Below are positions 25,071-33,779 of a stretch of DNA of 64,000 nt, one piece after another. The notes below the pieces were generated by a model. It was given only the letters and a program-made list of their open reading frames with translations. It had not been told where the DNA came from and did no database searches. Location of the stretch: NCBI RefSeq assembly GCF_965363235.1, contig NC_134844.1, forward strand, positions 21,310,646 through 21,374,645, given 5' to 3'. How positions within the stretch are numbered: the stretch's first letter is position 1; each line of letters opens with the position of its first letter. Source of the DNA: Mytilus galloprovincialis (taxonomy: Eukaryota > Mollusca > Bivalvia > Mytilida > Mytilidae). The position numbers and the translations under genes are program-made.

Positions 25071-26280
25071 AGTACGTTACATTAATTTGTAGGATCCTTT
25101 ACTCTAGATAATTTAGCTGATCTGTAGACGTACTTATGAATATAATTATTTTCTGTGACTGTATCTTACATTAATTTGTAGGATCCTTTACTCTAGATAA
25201 TTTAGCTGATCTGTAACAATAACATCTTCATGCCTTATATATCATGTACTGTAGTACGCCGCTAGATTAAAACTGACGTGGAAAGGTAACACATGCCCAC
25301 CGAAAGCTCTTTTTTTGAGAGCCCAGGTGGTCGTGTGGTCTAGCGGGACGGCTGCAGTGCAGGCGATTTGGTGTCACGATATCACAGTAGCATGGGTTCG
25401 AATCCCGGCGAGGGAAGAACCAAAAATATGCGAAAGCAAATTTACAGATCTAACATTGTTGGGTTGATGTTTAGACGAGTTGTATATATATATATATATA
25501 TATTATATATAAAATGATGGTTTGCTTTGAGCATTTGGTATTGTCAGTTTATATGATCTTTACCTCTCTTTTTTTATAATTTTTCTTGCAAAGCATAGAA
25601 CAAATACATTTAGTCTTAGATGAAAGATTTTTTTAATGGTTGTTTTTTTACTTTGACCTAGCTGTCAGTAGCTGCGAGTACTGTCAAATCTGTATTTAGT
25701 ATCATTTGTTGTTTGGATGTACAAGAACCCGGCCACGTCCACTCTGTATTTTGTTAGATATATTTCTATTTGTATCCATCTGATGAGTTAAAAATCTTTA
25801 AACTGATTTTTACAGTTCGTTCTTTATCAGTACTGTTACAACACTGTCTTAGGTTAGGAGACGGTTGGAATCCTGCATGTATCATGTATGTATGTGCCGG
25901 TCCTATGTCAGAAGCCTTTAATTTAGTGGTTGTCGTTTGTTGCTGTCTTGCATATGTTTTTCGTTCAATTTTGTACATTAATCCCGTTAGTTTTCTCGTT
26001 TAAATTGTGTTACATTTAACATTTCCAGGCCTTTTATAGCTGACAATACGGTATGAGCTGTTCTCATTGTTGAAGGTCGTACGGTGACATATAGTTGCTG
26101 ATTTCTGTGTCATTTGGTTTCTTGTGATGAGTTGTCTCAATTAAAATCATATCACATCTATTTATTATACATGCATACCAAACGATTACCGTCTATACAC
26201 AGATGCACTCAGAATGTCTTACCTTGCAAAGTTTCCAACATTAAAAATGATAACATAAATTGCAAAACTATATTCCTCAT
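8134..26280 (-). CDS. Gene A: CCP-CCP-MAM-mucin-stalk transmembrane receptor-like protein (8 coding exons)
   Basis: Coding exons, 5' to 3' on the minus strand: 26280-26223, 21700-21530, 17078-16914, 15035-14877, 14602-14462, 12932-12787, 11661-11580, 9227-8134. All have AG/GT borders and compatible phases, and the sum is 2016 nt (671 residues plus stop). Predicted protein: signal peptide about 1-19; CCP1 (Cys25-Cys75); CCP2 (Cys80-Cys130); MAM domain (Cys139-Cys305) with the CDFED, ICGW and GPKYDH signatures; Thr/Ser/Lys-rich stalk 308-623; transmembrane helix about 624-648; a short tail with a KKRRK stop-transfer, the acidic FEDEMEP stretch and a C-terminal NAVY (NxxY-type) motif. CCP and MAM are extracellular protein-protein interaction modules; adhesion or recognition is inferred. 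Genes B and C are paralogues. No break was seen in any exon. The 5' UTR and any noncoding exon are not defined. Confidence 0.85.
9568..9722 (+). repeat. R1 repeat in the gene A intron between stalk and MAM part 4
   Basis: Begins CCATTTTCTACAT, has GAGCTTTTGATTTTGCCATT in the middle, and ends TTATTTTACTTTTT. R1 copies sit at the same intron position and in the same orientation in genes B (38525) and C (62640). Confidence 0.7.
10190..10575 (+). mobile_element. Tc1/mariner-like transposase fragment (C-terminal third)
   Basis: WGDNCIYQDDNAPIQRAKVV carries the QDDNAP..rA block around the second catalytic Asp of Tc1/mariner transposases. The following sequence, in changing frames, encodes the remains of SPDLN.iE..W..iK and a C-terminal IPGCLKQVIRAKG-like end. 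At least two frameshifts are present and the N-terminal DNA-binding part is absent. It sits in a gene A intron. Confidence 0.75.
11330..11445 (-). repeat. R1 repeat copy, minus orientation
   Basis: Reverse of the CCATTTGATAAGGGACTTTC / TGACAGTTGTTTCCATTCGT motifs of R1. It lies just 3' of gene A exon 7. Confidence 0.6.
11580..11661 (-). CDS. Gene A exon 7: MAM domain, part 4 (C-terminal)
   Basis: 82 nt, phase 0 in and phase 1 out. FIIEGTKLKSYLSDISVDDP followed by KLYNCSD is the typical MAM ending (f.FEg.......dIa.DDi.l..C). The same exon, always 82 nt, occurs at 39340-39421 (gene B) and 62918-62999 (gene C), which makes it the best single marker for counting gene copies here. Confidence 0.9.
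12787..12932 (-). CDS. Gene A exon 6: MAM domain, part 3
   Basis: 146 nt, phase 1 in and phase 0 out. It reads VGRLKIYIGEMGQTDTLSQK, then AKFDVSGNQGDEWIKAQFPI and GEQKKSFR, corresponding to the L.vy......lw..sG.QG..W..a...i region of MAM domains. The donor is GTAATT, chosen because it keeps the frame into FIIEG of the next exon. Confidence 0.85.
13320..13735 (+). repeat. GACGGACGG-tailed repeat with a partly duplicated body (R7)
   Basis: A block beginning GTTCGATAAACAGGAAGTTG and ending CCTGAGAAAAATG occurs twice in tandem (about 13332-13460 and 13500-13620). It is followed by a GGACGGACGG / GACGGACTGACGG tract and a hairpin (TATACCCCCC ... GCGGGGGTATA) at 13701-13731. The duplication accounts for the apparent minus-strand frames here. 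Confidence 0.7.
14065..14225 (+). repeat. R3 repeat tail with C-rich expansion
   Basis: GGAACAGGATCTGCCTACCC and TGGAGTTCGTGTTGCTTAGT match the R3 3' region, interrupted by a CCCTCCCCCC tract. Confidence 0.6.
14462..14602 (-). CDS. Gene A exon 5: MAM domain, part 2
   Basis: 141 nt, phase 1 to phase 1. It reads GHYMFMESSSPIKINDKARL, then LSPYFPATTGGLCFEIWYHM and WGVVGNN, matching the central MAM pattern (G.YM..E ... A.L.SP ... CF.FWYHM.G) and carrying the third MAM cysteine. The donor is GTAAGC. The gene B copy carries indels and stops. Confidence 0.9.
14877..15035 (-). CDS. Gene A exon 4: MAM domain, part 1
   Basis: 159 nt, phase 1 to phase 1. It reads YVEPGNYCDFEDENICGW, then WKWNSGTTPTRRTGPKYDHT and LGKGRNG. 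CDFE..ICGW and tGPk.DHT..G are the N-terminal hallmarks of MAM domains. The gene B counterpart at 42295-42453 is nearly identical and open. Confidence 0.9.
15270..15680 (-). repeat. R3 retroelement-like repeat, minus strand
   Basis: Reverse-strand copy of the repeat at 36464-37010, including the GVYI-type coding remnant (GGAGTTTTTATTTCCCAATC region) and TCCACATGTGGATACC. Lies in the gene A intron between MAM part 1 and CCP2. Confidence 0.65.
15700..15990 (-). repeat. R2 repeat, minus strand
   Basis: Contains GATGTGGTATGAGTTCCAAT, AAGTACGGTCTTCAACACGG and CAAACGAAAACTACTGAACA, the reverse complements of the R2 3' region seen at 23790-24185. Confidence 0.65.
16400..16780. repeat. Fragment of the 366-bp unit followed by R1
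   Basis: 16396-16475 has AATAAACTCATCATAGATAC and GCCAGACGCGCGTTTCGTCT, the head of the unit described at 50840. 16611-16780 is a plus-strand R1 copy. Both lie in a gene A intron. Confidence 0.65.
16914..17078 (-). CDS. Gene A exon 3: CCP/sushi domain 2
   Basis: 165 nt, phase 1 to phase 1, acceptor TTTCAG and donor GTAAGT. The reading GCDEIPSSGNLTV ... LEFKCAPPLKL ... ITCDGTTWSAPVPLCE has the four-cysteine CCP pattern with Trp before the final Cys. One domain per phase-1 exon is the usual arrangement for sushi domains and fits exon duplication. Confidence 0.88.
17500..18030 (+). repeat. R3 retroelement-like repeat, plus strand
   Basis: Diverged copy of 36464-37010: CTTGTATTTCCTATCATGAT, GCCACATGTGGAGCTGATTC and CCTCTAGTTTTGGTGTGGTT. 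Lies in the gene A intron between CCP1 and CCP2. Confidence 0.65.
18090..19555 (+). repeat. AGCTCACC-type long repeat, internal monomers (R6)
   Basis: Three diverged monomers marked by GAAATTTTCAGACAAG (18118, 18886, and a weaker one near 19390), TTATCTTGAATACTATT and TTATTGCCC. The monomer spacing varies (about 770 and 510 bp). The same family is complete at 53228-54742. It expands a gene A intron. Confidence 0.65.
19553..20780. repeat. MITE-like insert and end of the R6 repeat
   Basis: 19553-19600 (GGTGTAATACCACCAAATAA, TACGTCACATCCGGCTGTAT) matches 47071-47146 on the opposite strand. The R6 family ends near 20730-20770 with GTGAGCGATATCAGGCTCTC. The stretch between is not recognised. Confidence 0.5.
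20820..21110 (+). repeat. R2 repeat fragment with a scrap of R3
   Basis: GGTTGGGATCCCGCTAGCAT and TGTCTGCCGTAAGTCAGGAG match R2. 21045-21100 matches the R3 piece around AAATCAAGAGTTCCAATTAT. Confidence 0.6.
21530..21700 (-). CDS. Gene A exon 2: CCP/sushi domain 1
   Basis: 171 nt, phase 1 to phase 1, acceptor TTTTAG and donor GTGAGT. It encodes a compact CCP with four cysteines: CTTLKSPAHG, AKFRCYRKYK, IIICSND and PPPIC, plus the conserved Trp before the last cysteine. The homologous exon in gene B (45617-45780) is frameshifted. Confidence 0.85.
22850..23100 (-). repeat. R1 repeat, minus strand
   Basis: Reverse complement carries CTATAAAACCAGGTTTAATT at 23040-23060 and the TGTCCATTCGTTTGA-type motif near 22890. 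Lies in gene A intron 1. Confidence 0.55.
23430..23560 (-). repeat. R3 repeat tail, minus strand
   Basis: CCAGAGGAACAGTCAAACTC and ACGCCATGGCTAAAAATGAA are the reverse complement of the R3 3' end. Confidence 0.6.
23790..24185 (+). repeat. R2 repeat, the most complete copy in the window
   Basis: Runs from TTCGTTCTTATGTTGTACTG through GGTTGGGATCCCGCTAACAT, GTCCCAAGTCAGGAGTCTGT and GCCGTACGGTGACCTATAGT to CATTGGCAATCATACCACAT. No coding capacity. Other copies: 25725-26160, 26840-27110, 48890-49110, 55000-55200 (+); 15700-15990, 32525-32590, 40975-41215 (-). Confidence 0.7.
24455..24640 (+). repeat. R4 repeat (3' end of a retroelement, here reversed)
   Basis: GGGGAATGTATCAAAGAGAC and CCCACACCCGGTGGTCTAGC match the 3' tail of the element at 61510-62430. 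Other R4 pieces: 37530-37615, 43850-44015, 46295-46375, 60185-60330 and the right edge from 63964. Confidence 0.65.
24989..25066. repeat. (TA)n microsatellite
   Basis: Nearly perfect TA dinucleotide run of about 75 bp. Smaller TA runs lie at 25483-25512 and 27752-27772. Confidence 0.95.
25080..25216 (+). repeat. Direct duplication of a 47-bp segment
   Basis: The segment starting ATTAATTTGTAGGATCCTTT and ending TAGCTGATCTGTA occurs at about 25081-25126 and again at about 25170-25216, right beside the TA microsatellite. Confidence 0.85.
25322..25425 (+). repeat. tRNA-like SINE head
   Basis: A-box-like TGGTCTAGCGG and a perfect B-box GGGTTCGAATCCC about 60 bases apart. The spacing and lack of a closed acceptor stem argue for a tRNA-derived SINE rather than a tRNA gene. 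It lies upstream of the TA-rich stretch at 25483. Confidence 0.65.
25725..26165 (+). repeat. R2 repeat immediately 3' of gene A exon 1 (intron 1)
   Basis: Same landmarks as 23790-24185, more diverged: GTATGTGCCGGTCCTATGTC, GGTCGTACGGTGACATATAG and AATCATATCACATCTA. Confidence 0.65.
26223..26280 (-). CDS. Gene A exon 1: start codon and signal peptide
   Basis: ATG at 26280 opens MRNIVLQFMLSFLMLETLQ, a short hydrophobic leader. It is followed by G and a GTAAGA donor, so the exon ends in phase 1. Gene B has an exon of identical length and phase at 47379-47436 (MRIVFLKFIFLLVVFEIRQ), and both are preceded by the same 22-bp upstream block. That match is the main reason for choosing this exon and start. 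Confidence 0.8.
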
Positions 26281-26358
26281 ATTCTTAAATAAATTTGGAA
26301 GTTTCCATTCAAATAATGACCACAAAAGTCCTTTTAAACCGCCACAGTCAAAAGTCAC

Positions 26359-26380
26359 AAGTACTTGAAGGCAGGATGTT
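26359..26380 (-). promoter_or_regulatory. Conserved block upstream of gene A start
   Basis: The 22 bases here, including AAGTACTTGAAGGCAGGATG on the plus strand, are identical to 47506-47527 upstream of gene B. They lie about 80 bases before the ATG in A and about 70 before it in B, while the sequence between is much less conserved. This could be a core promoter or 5' UTR element kept after duplication. No TATA box is clear in A; B has TATATATTTTAA close by. Confidence 0.45.
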
Positions 26381-26839
26381 AGTATATATTGAATTATAGT
26401 ACTAATTGGTTATATGATACATGTATATACTATCTGTATACAATCCGTTATAAGCAGTAGTTTCCTCTTTCAACACCACAACATGCTTAATAGTAAAAAA
26501 AGTTAATAATAATCTTTTTTTCAAAATGAATGAATCTTTTAGAAATAAAGTTTATATATCATAAATTGTCGTATGTATAAACCTGCATACTTTCCGTTCA
26601 TTAACAATTCAATTGCATCCAAGTCGAGTGTTTAATATGGAGTGTCAGACATGCAACTTAATGTTCAAATAAATTAACAAATATATCTAAATCTGACATC
26701 TTTAAAACTGACATCTTTTGTCTTTTGCATTAGTCTTTGTTATACTATTGGTTATGCTTTCTGTTCGTTTGCTGTATCACTTCGAATGGTAGGAGAGGGT
26801 CTAGATATCTCAAATATGTTAAACATTGTCACACTAGTA

Positions 26840-27110
26840 TGTCTGTCTAAATGCAGGAACCTAAAATTTAGTGGATGTCGTTAGTTGCTGTTTCTCGTTT
26901 ATTATTTTTTAGTTTAAAACTCTACGTTTGTTTTTTTGTTTAAATTGTTTCTCGTGTTCTCATTATGGTGCATTCAGTTGGCAATAGCTTTATAAGGTAT
27001 TAGTTTTGCTCAATGTTAAAGGTCATACATTGACCCTATAAAGTTGTTAACATGTTCGTTCTTTAGTCACTGGTGGATAGAAGTCTCCTTTGCAAACATT
27101 CCTCTTCTCG
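26840..27110 (+). repeat. R2 repeat, diverged copy
   Basis: CTAAAATTTAGTGGATGTCG, GGTCATACATTGACCCTATA and AAGTCTCCTTTGCAAACATT follow the R2 order. Confidence 0.55.
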
Positions 27111-27117
27111 TTATTTA

Positions 27118-27195
27118 GTATTGGTGTTCGACAAGAAGACCATTTCAGTCCCAATCTATTTAAGATTTTTGTAAACGATTTACCTAGTATTTAAC
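27118..27195 (+). mobile_element. LINE reverse-transcriptase scrap
   Basis: FSIGVRQEDHFSPNLFKIFV followed by NDLPS matches the GVRQGD.LSP.LF.IF.NDL block of LINE reverse transcriptases. Only about 26 codons remain. Confidence 0.65.
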
Positions 27196-27574
27196 TTTGA
27201 AATATCACTTATGCACCAGAACTATCTGAAAAAGGTTAAATAAAAATTTGCCCAATAATAAATAATATTTTTTTTTATATCAGGATTGAGTAGATGGTTA
27301 CATATAAATCTAGAAGAATATTACATTGTTATAACATTAACAGTAACAATGTTACTGCACCAGATGTTCAATTCGTCAAAAAATGAGTGCAACATCCACA
27401 TTTTAAATTTCTTATAAAAATATAAATCAATTCTCTGAAAGAGAGTTGGATTAGATTTCTATGATCGCCAGCATTTACATGAACACAACTACAGTATCCC
27501 CTATCTATCTAATGTGTTTTCATAAATATGTGATTTTGGACAAAAAAGGTAGCAGTTTTATATGTCTTGTTTTT

Positions 27575-30500
27575 ATAGTCCAGTAATTTGTGAAACAATT
27601 GCTCAGATTGTGGTAAAAGCATACAATTTAGCAGAGTGTTAGTTGAGGTCATAACTAACATTTATAGCTATGGACCCAATTCAGAAAATCAAAATGGCGG
27701 CTCTGGGCGGCAATTTTGAAATCATGTCCCAAAAATTAATTAAAATTATTAAAATATATATATATATATATAATATTATATAAAAAAAATATAAAAAATA
27801 TATTACTTTACCAATTTTGATAAATTTTCGTATACCTTATGACAAAGGATATCAACTGGGGACTATTGAAGTAGTATGTGGCCATCTTGAATGGTGGCCA
27901 TTTTGGAAACGTAAATTTCAAATATATCATTATTTGCTATCCTAAATTGTTTTTGGAATTAATACTAAGTTTTTTATGCATTTACAACTAGTTTTTCTTA
28001 TCATTTATTTATATGACTGTTGCTATCCATATTGGATATATTCACCAAGTGCTGAAATAAGGCATGCATATGTTAACTAATAAATGTATTTGAAAAATAT
28101 GCGTAAATTCTTTTAATTGCAGTTTAGCATGTAGGGCTTAGTTACTTTTTTACCACCAAAAATGGGTACATACAATATAAGTTATGACCACTGTATGTTG
28201 AAAAGGAATAATACGTAGGTATTAAGTCAATGGAGCTGAAAAAATAATAAATAGACTGGAAAGAATTCCGTAACGCCAAGAGAGGACACAATGTCAATCA
28301 AATACAAAAAGAGCAGACATAGACATTTGAGGTGGTAATCAGTCCTTTTCTGTAAGCATACAACTGTTCCAAGTTGATGAAGGCAATGTAATGGGAGAAT
28401 CACAAGGCAAAAGGTACTTATCCTGTCAAAGCAAATCTTAAGATCAACATATATTTTGTCAGGAAAGTCTAAGATGAGTCATGGATTGAAAATAACAGTA
28501 AAATGATAACCAGCCACGGTTGTGATGAATTAATAAGAACAATATGATTGCAGGATTTTTTTCTTTCATTGTGATGAGGTATCTGACTATCATCATGAAG
28601 CCTCGACAATTATGATCGACAATAGAGTATGTGACTGTCACTTGAACTACTAACCATTGTTATTTTAGCAAGACTCAGTGCTGTAGATTAATATTTCAGG
28701 AGCAGATGTCATGCTAAATGTTTGTTAAAACTGCACGACAGGGCAATTAGACAGAATTTGAGACACAAAATTCAAGAATCTGTTATCCATGGAATGAGGC
28801 TCGCCAAATTGATAGACGGCTTACACTATGGAACATATATTGTTTTAATATTTGAAATTGATGATATTGGTAAATTGTACAGGAATGATTAACACAACAC
28901 TTCTGAAAAATTGAATAAAAGCTGCCATAGATATGTTAGGGAAATTTAAAACAGGGCATATCTTTTAGTCGTGATGATGAAGGCCTCTTCATAGTTAAAG
29001 TAACTAGAAAAGTTTGAAGAAATAAGCTTGTTACTATAAAAAGGTTTACAGGGACATTCAATGTAGGCTTTCCAAATGAATCAGTTCCACAATCTTTGAG
29101 ACATCTTACTCTCTATCTGAGGACTGATAAGTTGCAGTTGTATCCTTTCATCGACGAGTTGCACAATTGAACTATTATAGCTGAGAAATGGTAAGTCTTG
29201 TCTGCCACTCAACGATATTTCTGGATTGTGTCTTGATGTTTGGCCATCCTGTATCATTTTTACTAAGAAAACTTATGTCTGTTGAACTGATTCGTGTCAA
29301 CAGCTGTTATTGAGTGTCCCTGTAAAGTTATTCTTATTATCAAGCATATCGATTTTGCCTGCAATTGCTATGGTGATGCCTTCATTTTTACCCCTTTTCT
29401 ATAAGTTCTGTTTCAGAGCTTCACGATTACATTTGTTGAAAATCAAGAGCACTAATTTATCTTGCTTTTATGCTTATAGATATCCTATAGCAGATACATA
29501 CCAATTTTGCTAACTGCGTTGTATCAGTTCTTCCTTCCATGATAACTTCAAGATCTTCCAGGCATTTACTGTACAATTTAGCGTGATCTGCAAGCTTGGA
29601 GATTGGTACAATACTTCTTCCAGACCGTGTGCCATCAATGTATTACATTATTTAGGAAAGCACAACTCCAAGGATAAAAGATTCCTGGCTTTCTTTCTGT
29701 GTCTTTTATTCTGCCTATTTGCTATGTTGTCAAGTTTCATCAATCATCAAGCATGATACTAGTAATTTGACATCTCTAGCTCTTATTTTGGCAAAGGGAA
29801 TATGTTTTGTAGAACAAGTGCACAGTCATGTCCTATTTTTGTCGATTTGAAAATGTCGATGTATCATGGAGATCTTCAGATACATCACCACAGAAAAAAA
29901 TACATTGCAGTCATTGTTATTTTTGATCCAGTTCCACTTTACAGTGTCTGGTTACTTTTTGTTTCCTTTCAATTGGCAACTTATCTTCAACATCAGAAGT
30001 ATGTTTTCCCTTATGCTGATGAAATATTTTGAGGTCTGAAAATTTGTTTGACATGGTTTGTGCCATTTTGCCTTGTGGTTCTGGAGGGTTTCTGCAGTTC
30101 CATAGTCCTCATTCAACTGTTTCGAATTGAGCGAAAGGAAAACCAATTCAAGACCCAACATCTTCGCATGCTTGCATCAAAAAAGTGATTGCCAGCTCAA
30201 ATGTTTATGACTGTTCTGTTTGTATCTGCTTGGCATTGCAAACCCTTACATATCCTCTCTTGCCGTTTCACACATTCCTTCCAGTCTTATTGCCCGTTAT
30301 GTTTTTCTTATATCTAGTTCCAGTGTTTTCGAAATCTACAATTTTGATCTTTTCCCCAAAAAAAATAACTTTCGGTCAAAAATTATATCATATATACGTA
30401 ATTTCTGTTTTAAAAAGTTACTAAGGCAAACGTGTAAGTAACAGAAATTTTGAAACTGATATCTTAATTTTGTAAACATGTGCATGCCTTATCTGACCTC

Positions 30501-31682
30501 TTTGTGAATATCCAATATAAATCAAGTAAAAAAAAGTAATTAATAAGATTAGCGAATAATGATATATTGGAAATTCATGTTAACAAAATAGCCATCATTC
30601 AAGATGGCTACCAAACAATCAATATATATGAAGTCCTCAGATGACAGTCCTTGTCAATTGTGATGAATATACCATATGACTATATAATAATTTCCTGCAG
30701 CAAGCGCTTAACCTATCAGTCAAAGTGAACACGGTTACTAAGGAATTGCAAATGTGTATAGGCAGTATAAAGTTATACTTCTCTATGTTAATGTGGAGAA
30801 CAATGTGATAGAATATGATAAACAGAGTGTGGTTTGACAAAACATGTACATGTACATTTCATTTATTGTTAGATATTGTTAACGTCAATTGAGAACATTT
30901 GAGCAGTTGATGTTCTTATAACAGTACTTGTATGATATAAAATTCATTATGTCTGCAATCAAGGTTTTTGAAAGCTGTTTCAAATGAACAATATCAACAA
31001 AACGAATTATCCAATAATCAGCCAACTATTACAAACGACAGGTACTAGTATACACATATTTTCTGGCTTTATTTCTACGTATAAAATAACACTCTCCTGT
31101 TATTCTATGTTGAACAAGCGGTTGCACGAATATTGCTTTCAGAGTAATAGTTCATGTTATGATCCTCTTCGTGTCCGCGTTTTAATGCTTTTATACCTGC
31201 TACAAAACAGAAGAATAACTCGGGGGAGGGGGATAGGCTAGTTTTTTGTCCTCTTTATATAGCTCAAACAAATACATTTGTATACATCTTCCACAATGCA
31301 TTTGTTTTATTATATCGAATAATGACTACATATTTTGGCTTAAAAAAAAAGAAGATTTTTCAAGATGGCCGCCATTCAATATGGGTAATATTTCCAAAAC
31401 TTTTGTTCTTCAAGACAATTGGATTCAGCACTGTTATTCTATCAACCAGATTTCATGTCAATATCTTCTCTAATATCATTTTCATGATTTTCTATTTTTA
31501 ATCTATTGAGATCAAACGGCCGCCATTTTAAAATGGCCGCCTCTTCCGCCAATTTCGATTTTCAGATTGGGTCCATAGCTTAAAATGTTGTCTATGACAT
31601 ATACTACTACTATGCCAAATTTCATGCTTTTACCACAATCTTAGCAATTTTGTCAAAAATCTGCACAAATCGACTGGACTAT
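27575..31682 (-). mobile_element. 4.1 kb DNA element with terminal inverted repeats and a decayed transposase-like region
   Basis: The ends are inverted: ATAGTCCAGT at 27575 and its complement at 31682, with diverged similarity extending about 150 bp inward (AGATTGTGGTAAAAGCAT; GCTATGGACCCAAT). The ends are compatible with a TA target duplication. Minus-strand remnants between about 30165 and 29040 include AKWHKPCQTNFQTSK, PISKLADHAKLYSKCLEDLE and LVKMIQDGPNIKTQS. From memory these resemble a widespread family of uncharacterised invertebrate proteins that start with a WHK.C motif. Many frame breaks are present. GGCGGC/ATGGC motifs recur near both ends. The superfamily is unknown to me. Confidence 0.7.
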
Positions 31683-32524
31683 TCGGCATTTTCAGGGGAG
31701 ATAATGTTCTTTTTACGGGTGTGATTGATTAGGTTTGTTACACTGTAACATTATATAAAACACGCCCATAAAGTCGCTTTAAAGCGGTCATCACACAAAT
31801 GAACTCGATGGTAATTATTCTGTTTACCGGATAAATGGTTCTTTATCATAAATAAATGTTTGTGTGGTGTATATTTAAAAAAGGAGGTACTTTAAAAACA
31901 AACACCGGAATACCTTAATACTCCTACAATACCTGCAAAAATAAGAGGGATGCTTCGTATCCTTAATCTAATTTTTCTTACACATTCGTTAGATATGTTG
32001 AAAATATAAGCCAAATATCAATATATCCATCCCCCTTTTTTCATTTCATTATTTAAACAAACAGCTCTAAATAATATGCAATAACCTAACATTGATGATT
32101 TAGTTAACAATTAATCCAGTACCATATATTATTCATAGTGATTTAGAGATAAATATCTTCCCACCTAACGTACCCATTATTCTGAGAACATGCTGTGTGT
32201 ATGCATTTAAATTTTACAAGTAGAGGCCGAAATATTTCTTAGGACACCACTGAATTTTCTTTAAAGAGATCAAATAACTGTGATGAAACTCAGATGCATG
32301 CTTATACGCTGAAAGCCACATACATTATTTCAGTTATGTTTAATAAAAATTAATAATCTATATGTATACCAAAAACCAAATGACAACAAAATGAGAAATA
32401 CGCATACCACATAGTTAGCTATACAAGGCATCAAAATGACAAATGTTAAATTATTCAAACGTGATAACTTATGTTCTGATTTATGCACAAAACAATAAAA
32501 GAAAAACAAATATAATATATAGCA

Positions 32525-32590
32525 AATCACGAATATCACTGAATTATAGGCTCCTGACTTGGGACAGACACAGGTAATTAATATATACAA
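32525..32590 (-). repeat. R2 repeat fragment
   Basis: Reverse complement of GTCCCAAGTCAGGAGCC with adjoining AATTCAGTG. The 88-codon minus-strand frame across it is not a gene. Confidence 0.55.
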
Positions 32591-33319
32591 AGACAAGGAA
32601 AGTACGAGTAACTTTAGATGTTATTTTACGGAGGTAATACAAATCAATATGTAGAAATGTATATGTCAATGGGTCATACTTGTTACGATGTCTGTAAAAA
32701 CTGCATGAACAACAAATTTTTTTATTTGGTCCTCTTTTTAGAGTTTAATATGATGTGGTTTCCTTCAATTGTTCATATTTTCTGTTACATTTGGTAAACA
32801 GTGTATATGTCAGAAGTGGCAAACAAATCAAGGAAGTTTTTAAATATACAGGATTCATTTTCGGTTGCCCTTTTAACACTATGTATTTTAGATTTTATCA
32901 TATCATAAGTCTTTTCCTATATATATATGTTTTAATCTGATTCAAAGTTTGAGTCAAAATAAAAGCCTTACTCGTTCTTACTATCAAACTGTTTTTAATT
33001 AAATGGTATCATTAGAGGTTCTAAAAAGCCTATGTCGCTCACCTGCATCTTCAAAATTGGCACATTGTTTTTCTTTCCTTTTATTCTATATTTTTTTTCT
33101 TGATGAATTTACAGGTAAAATCCTATATTTATCTTGTTTCACAATAATCAAGTAAGTGCAATTACTGAGCATAATAAGTATTTTATGGACTAACACTATG
33201 AAATCTATGGATTAAGTATAGTAATGACATTTTTATTAATATAGGATTAATAGTAATAGCAATAGCAGTACAAGATATACATAAGCATGCATATGGTTTA
33301 ACAGTTTACAAATTCTTTC

Positions 33320-33520
33320 AAATACCCATACTCAAAAAGTACCAATGATAGGTATAGGAGTAGGAATAGTAATTGTGTTGATGATAATGACTAGCGCAAT
33401 TTATGCTCTTTATAAAAAGAAATGTTTAGGACAGAGGGGAACCGAAAGCTTAAACTTACTTGCTCGAAATGTATAATGGTAAACACAGCGACGTAGGCTA
33501 TCATTTTGAATAATAAAAGC
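33320..33520 (+). pseudogene. Inverted copy of a transmembrane/tail terminal exon
   Basis: On the plus strand, NTHTQKV and then PMIGIGVGIVIVLMIMTSAI, IYALYKKK match the membrane helix of genes A and C. Further on, after frame changes, the GKHSDVGYHFE ending matches GKDSDVDYHFET of gene C. An AATAAA at 33513-33518 follows. The tail contains at least one frameshift. It lies in the opposite orientation to the cluster, about 2.8 kb from the gene B terminal fragment, whose missing half it may be. Confidence 0.72.
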
Positions 33521-33779
33521 TTATTACTACTGCAAAATGAAGACAAGTATTCTCTTTCATTACAATACGTATCTGCTGTGCCTAAACGTGTGTCTCCTTA
33601 CATGCCAAGATTGTTGTTAATGATCTAGTATTAATCGAAAACATTCTGCCTCAAGCGTTTCTGATAAAATTTATTTGAAAAACATGCGGTCTGAATTCGA
33701 CATCATACATTATGTGAACCTGGGCTGTGTGCTCTGATAGTCATAGTCACTTAGTAGGGTCGTGTTTCGTATTAAAAAC

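Noticed and set aside
25322-25425. Possible tRNA gene (good B-box)
   Set aside because: Box spacing is too long and the acceptor stem does not close, as in a tRNA-derived SINE.
32330-32596. 88-codon minus-strand hydrophobic frame
   Set aside because: Overlaps an R2 repeat fragment. Such T-rich repeats give hydrophobic chance frames.
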